A stretch of 27,382 nucleotides of DNA from Pseudomonadota bacterium (GCA_023431205.1 JAEYXQ010000138.1:1-27382); one strand, 5' to 3'; shown: positions 1-8,504, numbered from the stretch's first letter. The notes: generated by a model from the sequence alone, not told the origin. Translations and numbers: made by a program.

Positions 1-534
1 GTACCAGACATGGCGACCATAGTCGCAGCGAAGGCGGTGAAGTCGAACTGTTCTGGCAAACACCGATGACCCCAAGCCTGAGCCTTCAATCGCCCCTGTG
101 CATCTATCGACAACAGCAAGCGGAGTCTGCGGCAGGCAGGTGCCTGAGAATAAGCTGAGGCCCCGCGTAGGATCTCGTCGACCTGCCGCAACTCCCTGAT
201 CTCCCGCTCAAGCGCACTGAGACGCCCGCGGGCCCTCAGTGCCGACCTCTGCCTTCGTTGCTACTCGTGCAATGTATGGCCGAAAAAGCGACCTTCTGGG
301 AAACCGAAACCACGGATGCCGAGCGTGCGTGACGTATCCCCACCATTCTCCTGAACTACCCGTACCCTGCGCACCTAAGGGGGAAACTCGTTCGTTTCTC
401 GCTCATCGACCCGATCTACGCGGAAGGTGGAGCCTTCGGTAGACCCAGCGCTCTTCATTCATTTGCCAGAGGAGTGCCCCGCAAGGAGCCACCTGCAATG
501 AGGTTGTCTAAGGACCGTCACCCGAACCGATTGA
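1..534. other. gene-poor accessory stretch left of the rhamnose genes
   Basis: No intact gene is visible here. Minus-strand frames between 1 and 239 carry a scrap of IS3-type transposase (listed separately), and all other frames are short and interrupted. Base composition looks less GC-rich than in the genes to the right. This is where rfbA would be expected if the rhamnose operon were complete, so the stretch is probably an eroded junction left by mobile element activity. That reading is inference. Confidence 0.5.
141..239 (-). pseudogene. IS3-family transposase OrfA fragment, degenerate
   Basis: Read on minus, the frame gives LEREIRELRQVDEILRGASA followed by a YSQ segment. This closely follows the coiled-coil C-terminal end of IS3-family OrfA proteins (consensus of the type LERENRELRQANEILRKASAYF), which form the leucine-zipper part of the transposase. 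The frame is closed upstream by a TAG about 20 bases before the match. Downstream it runs on into residues that do not resemble OrfB, and I could not find OrfB in the other frames to the window edge. No terminal inverted repeats were seen. It looks like a truncated relic, not an active element. The match rests on about 30 residues and was made by eye. Confidence 0.55.
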
Positions 535-1434
535 TCACGCACCGCCGGCATTGGCCAGCAGGCGCTTCAGAACGATGCCGGTCGACAATTGCCAGGCCGG
601 CAGGCGCAGGCCGTGGCGCGCCGCCAGCTTGTCGGTCGACAGCACTGAATTCGTCGGCCGCTTTGCCGGCGTCCGATACTCAGCGGTGGTGATCGCCGCG
701 ACCTCTGCCGATGGGCCGCCCAGCAACGCCGACTGCCGGAAGATCTCGCGCGCGAACTCCGCCCAACTTGCTTCGCCAGAACCAACGAGGTGGAACACGC
801 CGCGCAGTGACGCCTCATCCGGCCGCTCGACCAGGTTTTTGGCTACGGTCAGCACCGCATCGGCAATATCGAGGGCCGAAGTGGGCGTACCGCGCTGATC
901 GCCCACCACGCTTAGATGCGAACGCCCGCCCGCCAGCCGCAGCACGGTCTTGAGAAAGTTGCTCCCGAACGGCGAATACACCCAAGCGGTTCGCAGGATG
1001 GCGTGGTTCGGCGTTGCCGCCGCCACCACCCACTCGCCGGCGAGTTTGCTGGCGCCATAGACGTCGATCGGCGCGGTCGGATCGGTCTCGAGATAGGGCC
1101 CGCTCTTGCTGCCATCGAAGACGTAGTCCGTCGACAGGTGCACCACGGGCACGCCGAGGCCGGCCGCGGCGGCAGCCACCGCCCCTGCCCCGCTCTCATT
1201 GATGGCGAACGCCAGTTCCGGCTCGCTCTCAGCCTTGTCAACGGCGGTATAGGCGGCTGCGGAAACAACGACGTCCGCCCCACTGGACCGGAGCGCCCGG
1301 GCCACTGTCTGCGGCTGGCTCAGCTCCAGTTCCGGGCGGCCAAGCGCTAACACCTCGATGCCGCTAACCGCACCGCGCTCGAGCAGTGCCGTCACCACCT
1401 GCCCCGATTTTCCGGTGACCGCGACCCGCCTCAT
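535..1434 (-). CDS. rfbD: dTDP-4-dehydrorhamnose reductase (RmlD)
   Basis: It catalyses the last step of dTDP-L-rhamnose synthesis, NAD(P)H reduction of dTDP-4-keto-L-rhamnose, supplying rhamnose for surface polysaccharide. The 299-residue protein is a short-chain dehydrogenase: a nucleotide-binding TGKSGQV turn at residues 7-13, the STDYVFDG segment at 101-108, and the catalytic Tyr126-xxx-Lys130 in YGASK. The ATG at 1434 is chosen because it overlaps the rfbB stop as ATGA (1431-1434), which implies coupled translation, and because the protein then begins with the usual MRRVAVTG strand. A longer upstream frame would add 25 residues encoded inside rfbB. Length is normal and the C-terminus is intact. 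The gene ends at the degraded stretch 1-534 with no clear terminator. Confidence 0.95.
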   Translation of the reverse strand: MRRVAVTGKSGQVVTALLERGAVSGIEVLALGRPELELSQPQTVARALRSSGADVVVSAAAYTAVDKAESEPELAFAINESGAGAVAAAAAGLGVPVVHLSTDYVFDGSKSGPYLETDPTAPIDVYGASKLAGEWVVAAATPNHAILRTAWVYSPFGSNFLKTVLRLAGGRSHLSVVGDQRGTPTSALDIADAVLTVAKNLVERPDEASLRGVFHLVGSGEASWAEFAREIFRQSALLGGPSAEVAAITTAEYRTPAKRPTNSVLSTDKLAARHGLRLPAWQLSTGIVLKRLLANAGGA

Positions 1435-2498
1435 CGTCCCGCAGTTCCGATGGCCGGCAGCACCCCGAGGCGCTGGCGGTTGTACCGCTCCTGCAGCGGC
1501 TCCCACCACCAGCGATTGTCGAGATACCAGCGCACCGTCTTCTCTATGCCGGTCTCGAAAGTCTCCTGCGCCCGCCAGCCGAGTTCTGTCTCGAGCTTGC
1601 TCGCGTCCATGGCGTAGCGAGCATCGTGGCCGGGCCGGTCGGTGACGAAGGTGATGAGGTCCTCGTGCCGGTAAGTCTTGGGCGTCAGCCGGTCGAGGAT
1701 GTCGCAGACCTGGCGGACCACGTCGATGTTGCGTCGCTCGTTGCGGCCGCCGACATTGTAGGTCTCCCCGATCCGGCCGCGCTCGACTATCAGGTCCAGC
1801 GCCCGGGCATGATCTTCCACGAACAGCCAGTCGCGGATGTTCTCACCCTTGCCATAGATCGGCAGCGGCCTGCCCTCGAGCGCATTGAGGATGGTCAGCG
1901 GGATCAGCTTTTCCGGGAAATGGTAGGGGCCATAATTGTTTGAGCAGTTGGACACCACCACCGGCAGCCCATAGGTGCGCGCCCAGGCCTTGGCCAGGTG
2001 GTCGGATGCCGCCTTGCTGGCCGAATAGGGCGAGCTCGGATCGTATGGGGTTGTCTCGCTGAACAGCCCCTCCTGGCCAAGCGAACCGTAGACCTCGTCG
2101 GTGGACACGTGCAGAAAGCGAAAGCCGTCGCGCTCATCCGCCTGCACGGTGTCAAGATAGCCTCGTGCCACGTCGAGCAGCGTGAAGGTACCGACTACGT
2201 TGGTCTGGACGAAATCGCCGGCATCGGTGATCGAGCGATCCACATGGCTTTCGGCAGCAAGATGCATCACTCGCATCGGCCGGAAGCTGCGGAACGCCTC
2301 GGTCATCGCTGCATGATCGCATATATCAGCCTTAAAGAAGCTGTGCCCGGGGTGGTTGTCGAGGCTCTTGAGAGAGGTCAGGTTGCCTGCATAGGTGAGC
2401 TTGTCCACGCTGAGCACGGCGTAACCCTTGTCGAGTACCAAGTGCCGGACGACCTGTGAGCCAATAAAGCCTGCGGCACCGGTAACCAAAACGCGCAT
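1431..2498 (-). CDS. rfbB: dTDP-glucose 4,6-dehydratase (RmlB)
   Basis: It converts dTDP-glucose to dTDP-4-keto-6-deoxyglucose, the second step of the dTDP-rhamnose pathway, using tightly bound NAD. The protein has 355 residues, the usual family length. Visible motifs are the Rossmann glycine turn TGAAGFIGS at 6-14, the active-site segment STDEVYG with Thr133, Asp134 and Glu135, and the catalytic Tyr158-xxx-Lys162 in YSASK. The SNCSNNYGPYHFPEKLIP segment typical of RmlB is also present. The start at 2498 lies 6 bases after the rfbC stop, and the stop overlaps the rfbD start as ATGA. The gene order rfbC-rfbB-rfbD indicates one transcript. Confidence 0.97.
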   Translation of the reverse strand: MRVLVTGAAGFIGSQVVRHLVLDKGYAVLSVDKLTYAGNLTSLKSLDNHPGHSFFKADICDHAAMTEAFRSFRPMRVMHLAAESHVDRSITDAGDFVQTNVVGTFTLLDVARGYLDTVQADERDGFRFLHVSTDEVYGSLGQEGLFSETTPYDPSSPYSASKAASDHLAKAWARTYGLPVVVSNCSNNYGPYHFPEKLIPLTILNALEGRPLPIYGKGENIRDWLFVEDHARALDLIVERGRIGETYNVGGRNERRNIDVVRQVCDILDRLTPKTYRHEDLITFVTDRPGHDARYAMDASKLETELGWRAQETFETGIEKTVRWYLDNRWWWEPLQERYNRQRLGVLPAIGTAGR

Positions 2499-2504
2499 TT
2501 GGGT

Positions 2505-3068
2505 TCATCTCCCGTAGGTGAAATGCACCGGCAGGTCGCGCAGCCCGGGTTGGACACGATCCTTGGCGGATAGCTGTTCGACATTGACCACGTCTGGCCA
2601 GGCAATGCCGATGTCGGCATCGTTCCAGGCCACGCCCCGTTCGTTGCCCACGCTGTAGTAGTTGGTGACCTTGTACGCCACCACTGTGTCAGGCTCCAAC
2701 GTGTAATAGCCGTGCAGAAACCCTTCCGGCACCCAGACCTGATTGTTGGCCTCCAGCGTCAGCGTCACCCCAGTCCACTTACCGAAACTGGGGGAGCCAT
2801 GGCGGATATCTACCACCACATCGAAGATCGCTCCCGCCACGCAGCGCACCAGCTTACCCTGGGCAAATGGCGGCGTCTGGTAATGCAGCCCGCGCAGCGT
2901 ACCCGGCAAACGGGTCAGCGTCTGGTTCTCCTGCACGAACGTAACCGCCGCGACGTTTTCGCGAAACCAGTGGTCCCGAAACGTCTCCGAAAAGCTGCCC
3001 CGGTGATCGGCGAACGCGGGAGTGGTGATCTCGAATACACCGGGTAAATGGAGTTCAACTGCTTGCAC
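2505..3068 (-). CDS. rfbC: dTDP-4-dehydrorhamnose 3,5-epimerase (RmlC)
   Basis: It epimerises C3 and C5 of dTDP-4-keto-6-deoxyglucose in the dTDP-rhamnose pathway. This is a 187-residue cupin with the family signatures HRGSFSETF (22-30), LRGLHYQ with catalytic His62, QGKLVRC, and the lid segment GFLHGYYTLE near 117-126, plus a conserved tyrosine pair at 137-138. The start codon is GTG at 3068. It is favoured by an AGAAGG ribosome binding site about 7 bases upstream and by an N-terminus matching the family. It is the first gene of the rfbC-rfbB-rfbD unit. The partner rfbA (glucose-1-phosphate thymidylyltransferase), normally in the same operon, is not in the window. Confidence 0.95.
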   Translation of the reverse strand: MQAVELHLPGVFEITTPAFADHRGSFSETFRDHWFRENVAAVTFVQENQTLTRLPGTLRGLHYQTPPFAQGKLVRCVAGAIFDVVVDIRHGSPSFGKWTGVTLTLEANNQVWVPEGFLHGYYTLEPDTVVAYKVTNYYSVGNERGVAWNDADIGIAWPDVVNVEQLSAKDRVQPGLRDLPVHFTYGR

Positions 3069-3093
3069 ACTGCACCTTCTGTAGGGACGGCTA

Positions 3094-3123
3094 CTAGTAC
3101 GCTTTGCCGAACCGGAGGCTCAA
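3094..3123 (-). promoter_or_regulatory. weak candidate promoter for the rfbC operon
   Basis: On minus, a TTGAGC -35-like hexamer and a TACTAG -10-like hexamer are separated by 18 bases, placing a start point about 20 bases upstream of the rfbC GTG. The matches to consensus are only 4/6 and 3/6, so this is a suggestion based on position more than on sequence quality. Confidence 0.25.
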
Positions 3124-3864
3124 GGCTTCGCCAGGCAGAAGATGATGCTGAACATCCACACGTCCAGGTAGTGCGGGTTGCGTGGGCGGCTCCAAACACA
3201 CTCTGTGGTACTGCAGCGAAGGCACGCGTCGGCGCGCGCCAGGCGGAGATCCAGATAGGGGCTATGGCCTTCCACCCGCCAGCTAACTGAATCGGATCCA
3301 CAAGCGGAGGTCATAGCGAGGGTAGTGCATCAGATTAGACATCCATCCTTTAGTGATGCCCAATTAGGACGCCGTAGTCAGCCACCACGCTCCTTCCGCG
3401 AATCTTCTGGAACAATTCGGATCTTCGACATCGGTGGCAGCAGGGACGAAGGGCAGCTGTGAGACTATTCTGGACAACCCCCTTGCGTCGTGCTTGATTA
3501 AGTTGCCCATTGGGCACGGGCGTGGTGGCGGCTTGTACTTGGACACCCTGTAGGTCGCAAACGCAGACTTCAGGTGCTTTCCGCTCCACGCTCGGCACCA
3601 GCCTCCTGCGTCCTGGTGCCCAGAACCGTTACTCAGCCGAATTCCCCCATAAGCACACGCCCGAGGAATCTGCTGCGAATGTGCGGCGTAACCTGTCCGG
3701 GCACTGTGTTAGTGTCGGTAGGGGCTAGCAGGCGATCCCAGGCTTCTCCATCTTGAGCGCAAAGCCAACAGTGAGCCAATCACCATCACTGTGCGCGTAA
3801 ACAATCTTGCATTGGACACGAGCGATGAGCATCTCGCGCAGGCCATCCGGAGTGTTGTGCGTCT

Positions 3865-3900
3865 GCCCTTGAGGCCGGGTCTAAGCCCGAACTCAAGGGC
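3865..3900. repeat. strong inverted repeat (hairpin) in the rfbC-gltX gap
   Basis: The arms GCCCTTGAG and CTCAAGGGC form a perfect 9-bp stem. An inner CGGG/CCCG stem sits within it, closed by a TCTAAG loop. No T-run follows on either strand, so it is not a simple terminator. It could be part of an RNA ending at the terminator at 4039-4070, or a leftover of a mobile element end. Confidence 0.5.
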
Positions 3901-4038
3901 CGTCATATCCACGCTGTTGCAGAAGGACGTTAGGTGCGCCAAGCTCCGGCTCTCAAGGAAGGCGCGGCTGCTGCTCAAGGGACTTCGTCGCAGGGCCGTG
4001 GGACGTGCTTGAATCAGCACCAGATAGCTGGTTCTTTC

Positions 4039-4070
4039 CGGCACCATGGGCCTCTCGGTGCCGATTTTTT
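4039..4070 (+). terminator. intrinsic terminator, plus strand, with no assigned gene upstream
   Basis: A perfect 7-bp stem CGGCACC/GGTGCCG with an 11-base loop is followed directly by ATTTTTT. This is a good rho-independent terminator for plus-strand transcription. The nearest plus-strand ORF ends at 4012 and is not recognisable, so what it terminates is unknown. It would also shield gltX from upstream transcription. Confidence 0.75.
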
Positions 4071-4488
4071 GAGCTTACGCCGTTCACTGGCCGCATGGTC
4101 GCGCTCCTTTTTCGTCTCTTTAGCCCTGGCACCCTCTGGGTAGAAGTACCGGGAGAGTAAACTTCGGCGGACACACCATCCAATTCTGGCTTTTGGGGCG
4201 CTGTGCGAGACCACGATGTCGACAGTACAGCTGCGTTGCAGTTTGTCTGATAGATCCGAGATTGGATCCTCACACGTGGCGACCGTGATGTACCTTCTTG
4301 GCGTGGATGACCCAGCCTAAACGCGACGAATGACCGGAGCACTCGCCTCGTCCATCTGGCGCCACCACGGGCCTTCCGTCCTCCACCAGCCGAACCCGCC
4401 CTCGGCACCAGCCCACCCCCTGCCCTTGCGCTCGTGCCTTCCTATGCTACACACGGCTCCCCAAGTGTCCACGTTTTCCGCGGTTTTC

Positions 4489-5907
4489 ATGCCTCAGGTC
4501 GTCACCCGTTTCGCCCCCTCGCCCACCGGCTATCTGCACATTGGTGGCGCCCGCACGGCTCTGTTCAACTGGGCCTTCGCTAAGAACCAGGGCGGCAAGA
4601 TGCTGCTGCGCATCGAAGACACCGATCGCGAGCGTTCGACCGAAGCGGCGGTGACGGCGCTGATCGACGGCCTGACCTGGCTGGGGCTGGACTGGGACGG
4701 AGAGCCGATCTCGCAGTTCGCCCGTGCCGCGCGCCATGCCGAGGTGGCACATGAACTGGTGAAAAGCGGCAATGCATACTACTGCTACTGCTCACCCGAA
4801 GAACTGGAGCAGATGCGGGAGGAAGCTCGCGCTGCGGGCAAGCCGCCCCGCTACAATGGCTACTGGCGGGACCGCGACCCGTCGGAGGCGCCTGAGGGCA
4901 TCAAGCCGGTGGTTCGTATCAAGGCCCCCCTGAGCGGGGAGATCGTGGTGAAGGATCACGTTCAGGGCGACGTGGTGTTCAAGACCGAGAACCTCGACGA
5001 CTTCATCATCCTGCGCTCGGACGGCACGCCGACCTACATGCACGCGGTGGTGGTGGACGACCACGACATGGGCGTCACCCACATCATTCGCGGCGACGAT
5101 CACCTGACGAACGCCGCCCGCCAGATCGTCATCTACAATGCGATGGGCTGGGCCGTGCCGGAGATGTCGCATATCCCGCTGATCCACGGTCCGGACGGAG
5201 CCAAGCTCTCCAAGCGTCACGGTGCGCTTGGCGTCGGGGCCTACCGGCAGATGGGGTATCTGCCGCCGGCGCTCCGCAACTACCTGGCACGGCTCGGCTG
5301 GAGCCACGGCGACGACGAGATCTTCTCGACCGAGCAGATGGTCGAGTGGTTCAGCCTGGAGGCGCTCAACAAGGGGGCCGCGCGGTTCGATTTCGTCAAA
5401 CTGGAGAACATCAACGGCCACTACATCCGCGAGGCCGATCCGAAGTACCTTTACCGGGTGATGATCGACACCGCGCGCGAGATCGGCCGCGAAGACGATG
5501 CCAAGGGGCTCGAGGCCAATCACAATACGGTCCTCGCCGCCCTGCCCGAATTGCAGCCGCGCGCCAAGACGGTGCTGGAGCTGATCGACCTCGCTCAGTT
5601 CATCTACGCGGTCCGGCCCATCACCATCGACACTGCCGCCCAGGCGCTGCTGAACCAGGATGCCCGCCAACTACTCGCCAGCGTTGCCGATACGCTAAGG
5701 GGTCTTGCCGATTGGACAGTACCGGAGATCGATGCTGCCATGCGGCAATTGGCGGAAATCAAGAGTCTCAAGCTCGGCAAGGTGGCCCAGCCGCTGCGTG
5801 CCGCACTGACGGGACGCACTGTTTCCCCGGGCATTTTCGAGGTCATGGTCCTGATCGGGCGCGAGGAGAGCATGGCGCGCCTCGAGGACCAGATCAGCCG
5901 AAGCTGA
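4489..5907 (+). CDS. gltX: glutamyl-tRNA synthetase, class I
   Basis: It charges tRNA with glutamate in the cytoplasm. In alphaproteobacteria such an enzyme may also glutamylate tRNA-Gln for later amidation by GatCAB. The 472-residue protein starts with VVTRFAPSPTGYLHIGGART, containing the HIGH-type motif as HIGG, and carries the KMSKS-type loop as KLSKRHG, with the usual DHLTNAARQI segment and a C-terminal anticodon-binding helical domain. The open frame extends 53 codons upstream to 4330, but that part is unlike GltX. The ATG at 4489 gives the family start and length, though no clear Shine-Dalgarno precedes it; ATG 4444 is an alternative. A small hairpin (GGTAAG/CTTACC, 5919-5935) follows the stop without a T-run. 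Confidence 0.95.
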   Translation: MPQVVTRFAPSPTGYLHIGGARTALFNWAFAKNQGGKMLLRIEDTDRERSTEAAVTALIDGLTWLGLDWDGEPISQFARAARHAEVAHELVKSGNAYYCYCSPEELEQMREEARAAGKPPRYNGYWRDRDPSEAPEGIKPVVRIKAPLSGEIVVKDHVQGDVVFKTENLDDFIILRSDGTPTYMHAVVVDDHDMGVTHIIRGDDHLTNAARQIVIYNAMGWAVPEMSHIPLIHGPDGAKLSKRHGALGVGAYRQMGYLPPALRNYLARLGWSHGDDEIFSTEQMVEWFSLEALNKGAARFDFVKLENINGHYIREADPKYLYRVMIDTAREIGREDDAKGLEANHNTVLAALPELQPRAKTVLELIDLAQFIYAVRPITIDTAAQALLNQDARQLLASVADTLRGLADWTVPEIDAAMRQLAEIKSLKLGKVAQPLRAALTGRTVSPGIFEVMVLIGREESMARLEDQISRS

Positions 5908-6041
5908 TACTATCGGAGGGTAAGCGGTTCTTACCTATGCGTTTGCGTGGTGACGGCAAAAGCTGATACCTCTCCGCCAGCAGAAATGCGCCGGTTGGGC
6001 CCTGCCCTCGGCGCCGTCTCCTGCGAAGACGCGGGGCCATC

Positions 6042-6047
6042 GAGGAG
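6042..6047 (+). promoter_or_regulatory. ribosome binding site fixing a TTG start for gltA
   Basis: GAGGAG lies 7 bases before the TTG at 6055. No ATG close to this point gives the family N-terminus, so this site decides the start. The open frame continues 36 codons further upstream, but that extension does not resemble citrate synthase. Confidence 0.8.
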
Positions 6048-6054
6048 AGCCACA

Positions 6055-7344
6055 TTGACTGAAAAAGTCGCCAAACTCATCATCGGGGACGAGACCCACG
6101 AGTTCCCGGTGCTGTCCGGGACCGTTGGTCCGGACGTGCTGGACATCCGCTCGCTCTACGCGAAGACCGGCATGTTCACTTACGATCCCGGCTTCACCTC
6201 GACCGCAGCTTGCGACAGCGCCATTACCTATATCGATGGTGACAAGGGCGAACTGCTGTATCGCGGCTACCCCATCGAGCAACTGGCCGAAAAGTCCAAC
6301 TACCTCGAGGTCTGCTACCTGCTCCTCTACGGCGAACTGCCGACCAGGACCCAATTCACCGAGTTCGAACAGCTGGTGACGCGGCATACGATGGTGCATG
6401 AGCAGATGCACTATTTCTACCGCGGCTTCCGCCGCGATGCGCACCCGATGGCGATCATGACCGGCGTGGTCGGTGCATTGTCGGCCTTCTATCACGACTC
6501 CACCGACATCAACGACCCGCAGCAGCGCGAGATCGCATCGATCCGCATGATCGCCAAAATGCCGACGATCGCTGCGATGGCCTACAAGTATTCGGTGGGA
6601 CAGCCCTTCGTCTATCCGAAGAACGACCTCGACTACGCGTCGAACTTCCTGCACATGTGCTTCTCGGTCCCGGCCGAAGACTACAAGATCGATCCGCGCA
6701 TTGCCCGCGCCATGGACCTGATCTTCACGCTGCATGCCGACCACGAGCAGAATGCGTCGACCTCGACGGTGCGCCTGTCCGGCTCGTCGGACGCCAACCC
6801 GTTCGCCTGTGTCGCCGCCGGCGTCGCCTGTCTCTGGGGTCCGGCGCATGGTGGCGCCAACGAGGCCGCGCTCAACATGCTGCGCGAGATCGGCACGGTT
6901 GACCGCATTCCCGAGTATATTGCCCGGGCCAAGGACAAGAACGATCCGTTCCGGCTCATGGGCTTCGGCCACCGCGTCTACAAGAACTTCGACCCGCGCG
7001 CCAAGGTCATGCAGCAGACGGCCAAGGAAGTTCTGTCGATCCTGGGTGTCGAAAACAATCCGACGCTGCAGGTGGCTCAGGAACTCGAACGTATTGCGCT
7101 GGAAGATCAGTACTTCATTGATCGCAAGCTCTACCCGAATGTCGACTTCTATTCGGGCGTCATCCTCGATGCGATCGGCTTCCCGACCTCTATGTTTACT
7201 GTGCTCTTTGCCGTTGCTCGCACCGTGGGCTGGATCTCGCAGTGGAAAGAGATGATCGGCGACCCGCAGAAGAAGATCGGCCGGCCGCGGCAGCTCTACA
7301 ACGGCTCCCCCAATCGGGACTACGCGCCGCTGGAAGGCCGCTAA
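6055..7344 (+). CDS. gltA: citrate synthase, type II (bacterial hexameric)
   Basis: It condenses acetyl-CoA with oxaloacetate to citrate at the entry of the TCA cycle. The 429-residue product begins with TEKVAKLI and the PVLSGTVGPDVLDIR segment typical of type II enzymes. Catalytic residues are visible: His265 in GPAHGGAN, His306 in GFGHRVYK and Asp364 in PNVDFYSG, plus the HADHEQNAST loop near 227-236. The start is TTG, supported by GAGGAG 7 bases upstream. The 147-base gap from gltX shows no convincing promoter, so co-transcription with gltX or a weak own promoter are both possible. The gene ends at a shared terminator facing lpxB. Confidence 0.97.
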   Translation: MTEKVAKLIIGDETHEFPVLSGTVGPDVLDIRSLYAKTGMFTYDPGFTSTAACDSAITYIDGDKGELLYRGYPIEQLAEKSNYLEVCYLLLYGELPTRTQFTEFEQLVTRHTMVHEQMHYFYRGFRRDAHPMAIMTGVVGALSAFYHDSTDINDPQQREIASIRMIAKMPTIAAMAYKYSVGQPFVYPKNDLDYASNFLHMCFSVPAEDYKIDPRIARAMDLIFTLHADHEQNASTSTVRLSGSSDANPFACVAAGVACLWGPAHGGANEAALNMLREIGTVDRIPEYIARAKDKNDPFRLMGFGHRVYKNFDPRAKVMQQTAKEVLSILGVENNPTLQVAQELERIALEDQYFIDRKLYPNVDFYSGVILDAIGFPTSMFTVLFAVARTVGWISQWKEMIGDPQKKIGRPRQLYNGSPNRDYAPLEGR

Positions 7345-7351
7345 GACACTG

Positions 7352-7377
7352 AAAAGCCCCGCTTCGGCGGGGCTTTT
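7352..7377. terminator. bidirectional intrinsic terminator between gltA and lpxB
   Basis: The arms AGCCCCGC and GCGGGGCT close on a TTCG tetraloop, flanked by AAA on the left and TTTT on the right, so it can act for gltA on plus and for the lpx operon on minus. It begins 7 bases after the gltA stop and ends 2 bases from the lpxB stop. Confidence 0.93.
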
Positions 7378-7379
7378 GT

Positions 7380-8504
7380 TTAGCGGCGGTGAGCGAGGAT
7401 GCGCTCTGCACCGTCGACGCGCGGCTCCCCGGAGGCCCCGTCCTCCATCAACCCACGGATACGGCGGAAGCCATCCAGCTGCGCCGAAAGTGCAGCGGAA
7501 TCGTCCAGAAGGGCTTGGGTTTCGTTACCCAGAGCGGCTGCATCGGGGACCATTTGCAGCACTTCCGGTACCAGAGGGGCATCCAGGATCGCGTTCGGCA
7601 GCGAGGCGTATTTCACCTGGTATTTGAACCAGCGCTTTGCCTGCCCCTTGTCGGCGACATAGGTGGTGACCATCGGCACTCCGGCAAGGGCAAGTTCCAG
7701 CGTGACGGTGCCGGTGACTGCCACCGCAGCCATGGCCTCGGCGAAGGCGATGGCCTTGTCGCGCTCGCCGGTGACGATCTCGACCGGTACCCGCCATTCG
7801 CCAACCTCGTCGCGCAAGCGAGCTGCCAGCCGTTGCGGCGTGGGCAGGCGAAAGCCGCTGATCCGCGGGTGCGCTGCCATCGACTCGGCAACCGAGCGCA
7901 TCAACGGCAGGTGACGGCGGAGTTCCCCTTCGCGGCTGCCGGGAAGAAGCAGGAGCGGACCACTGTCGGGCAGCGCTTCGCGCAGGGGCAGCCGTTCGAG
8001 AGCCGGGTGGCCGATATAGTGGGTTTCTGGACCACCGAGCTCGCGCATGACGGCAGGTTCAAAGGGCAGCACCGAGAGCACTTCGCGGAAGTGCGGCTTC
8101 AGCGCCGCGGCACGCTCCGGCTTCCAGGCCCAAACGGCCGGGGCGACGCAGAGCATGATCGGGATGTCGGGATTGCCGGCATGGACCTGCTTCGCTACCA
8201 GGGCTGAGAAGACCTGGGCGTCGACCAGGACCACGACATCCGGGCGCTGGCGGAGAATGGCCTGCGCGACCTGGCGGGTGCGCCAGAGCAGCCTTGGCAA
8301 ACGGGGCAGCACGTCGGCCCAGCCCATCACCGAAAGCTCGCTCATGTCGAACTGGCTTGTCAGCCCCTGCCCCGCCAGAGCCTCCCCGCCGACGCCGGAG
8401 ATTGCGACTTCCGTGCGCTGGCGCAGCCGTTGCACCAGGTCCGCCGCGATACGGTCGCCCGAGGGCTCGCCAGCAAGGACGTAGAGACGCAGCGGATCAG
8501 TCAT
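7380..8504 (-). CDS. lpxB: lipid-A-disaccharide synthase
   Basis: This GT19 glycosyltransferase joins UDP-2,3-diacylglucosamine (from LpxI) to lipid X to form the lipid A disaccharide at the inner membrane face. The 374 residues begin with LRLYVLAGEPSGD, the family N-terminus. VAPAVWAW corresponds to the usual VSPSVWAW, and LLPGSREGEL contains the arginine equivalent to E. coli Arg201. The E. coli IDAPDF motif reads VDAQVF here: the Asp equivalent to Asp98 is kept but the second Asp is Val. The ATG at 8504 overlaps the end of lpxI by 8 bases, implying coupling. It is the last gene of the long envelope operon. Confidence 0.95.
   Translation of the reverse strand: MTDPLRLYVLAGEPSGDRIAADLVQRLRQRTEVAISGVGGEALAGQGLTSQFDMSELSVMGWADVLPRLPRLLWRTRQVAQAILRQRPDVVVLVDAQVFSALVAKQVHAGNPDIPIMLCVAPAVWAWKPERAAALKPHFREVLSVLPFEPAVMRELGGPETHYIGHPALERLPLREALPDSGPLLLLPGSREGELRRHLPLMRSVAESMAAHPRISGFRLPTPQRLAARLRDEVGEWRVPVEIVTGERDKAIAFAEAMAAVAVTGTVTLELALAGVPMVTTYVADKGQAKRWFKYQVKYASLPNAILDAPLVPEVLQMVPDAAALGNETQALLDDSAALSAQLDGFRRIRGLMEDGASGEPRVDGAERILAHRR

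Larger units (their letters stand above)
3124..4488. other. 1.36-kb gap without recognisable genes between rfbC and gltX
   Basis: All six frames were read. They hold only short ORFs (up to about 150 codons) rich in Ser, Arg and Leu, with no family I recognise. On plus, a 73-codon ORF (GTG at 3791, TGA ending at 4012) stops 26 bases before a good intrinsic terminator, which hints that a plus-strand gene once ended here, but the product looks unlike a normal protein and has no ribosome binding site. On minus, short frames at 3120-3314 and 3364-3546 read somewhat protein-like but are unassigned. The segment also carries a strong hairpin at 3865-3900. With the transposase scrap on the other side of the rhamnose genes, it looks like decayed accessory DNA. 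Confidence 0.5.

Noticed and set aside
3929..3935. GTTAGGT resembling an integron attC core
   Set aside because: No matching RYYYAAC partner was found at a suitable distance and no integrase gene is present; it is probably chance.
3953..4408. 151-codon minus-strand frame in the rfbC-gltX gap as a gene
   Set aside because: Composition is Ser/Arg/Pro-rich and unlike a folded protein, no ribosome binding site was seen, and it runs across the plus-strand terminator and the gltX upstream region.
5919..5935. Hairpin GGTAAG/CTTACC after gltX as a terminator
   Set aside because: The stem is short and AT-containing and no T-run follows, so it is not supported as a terminator.
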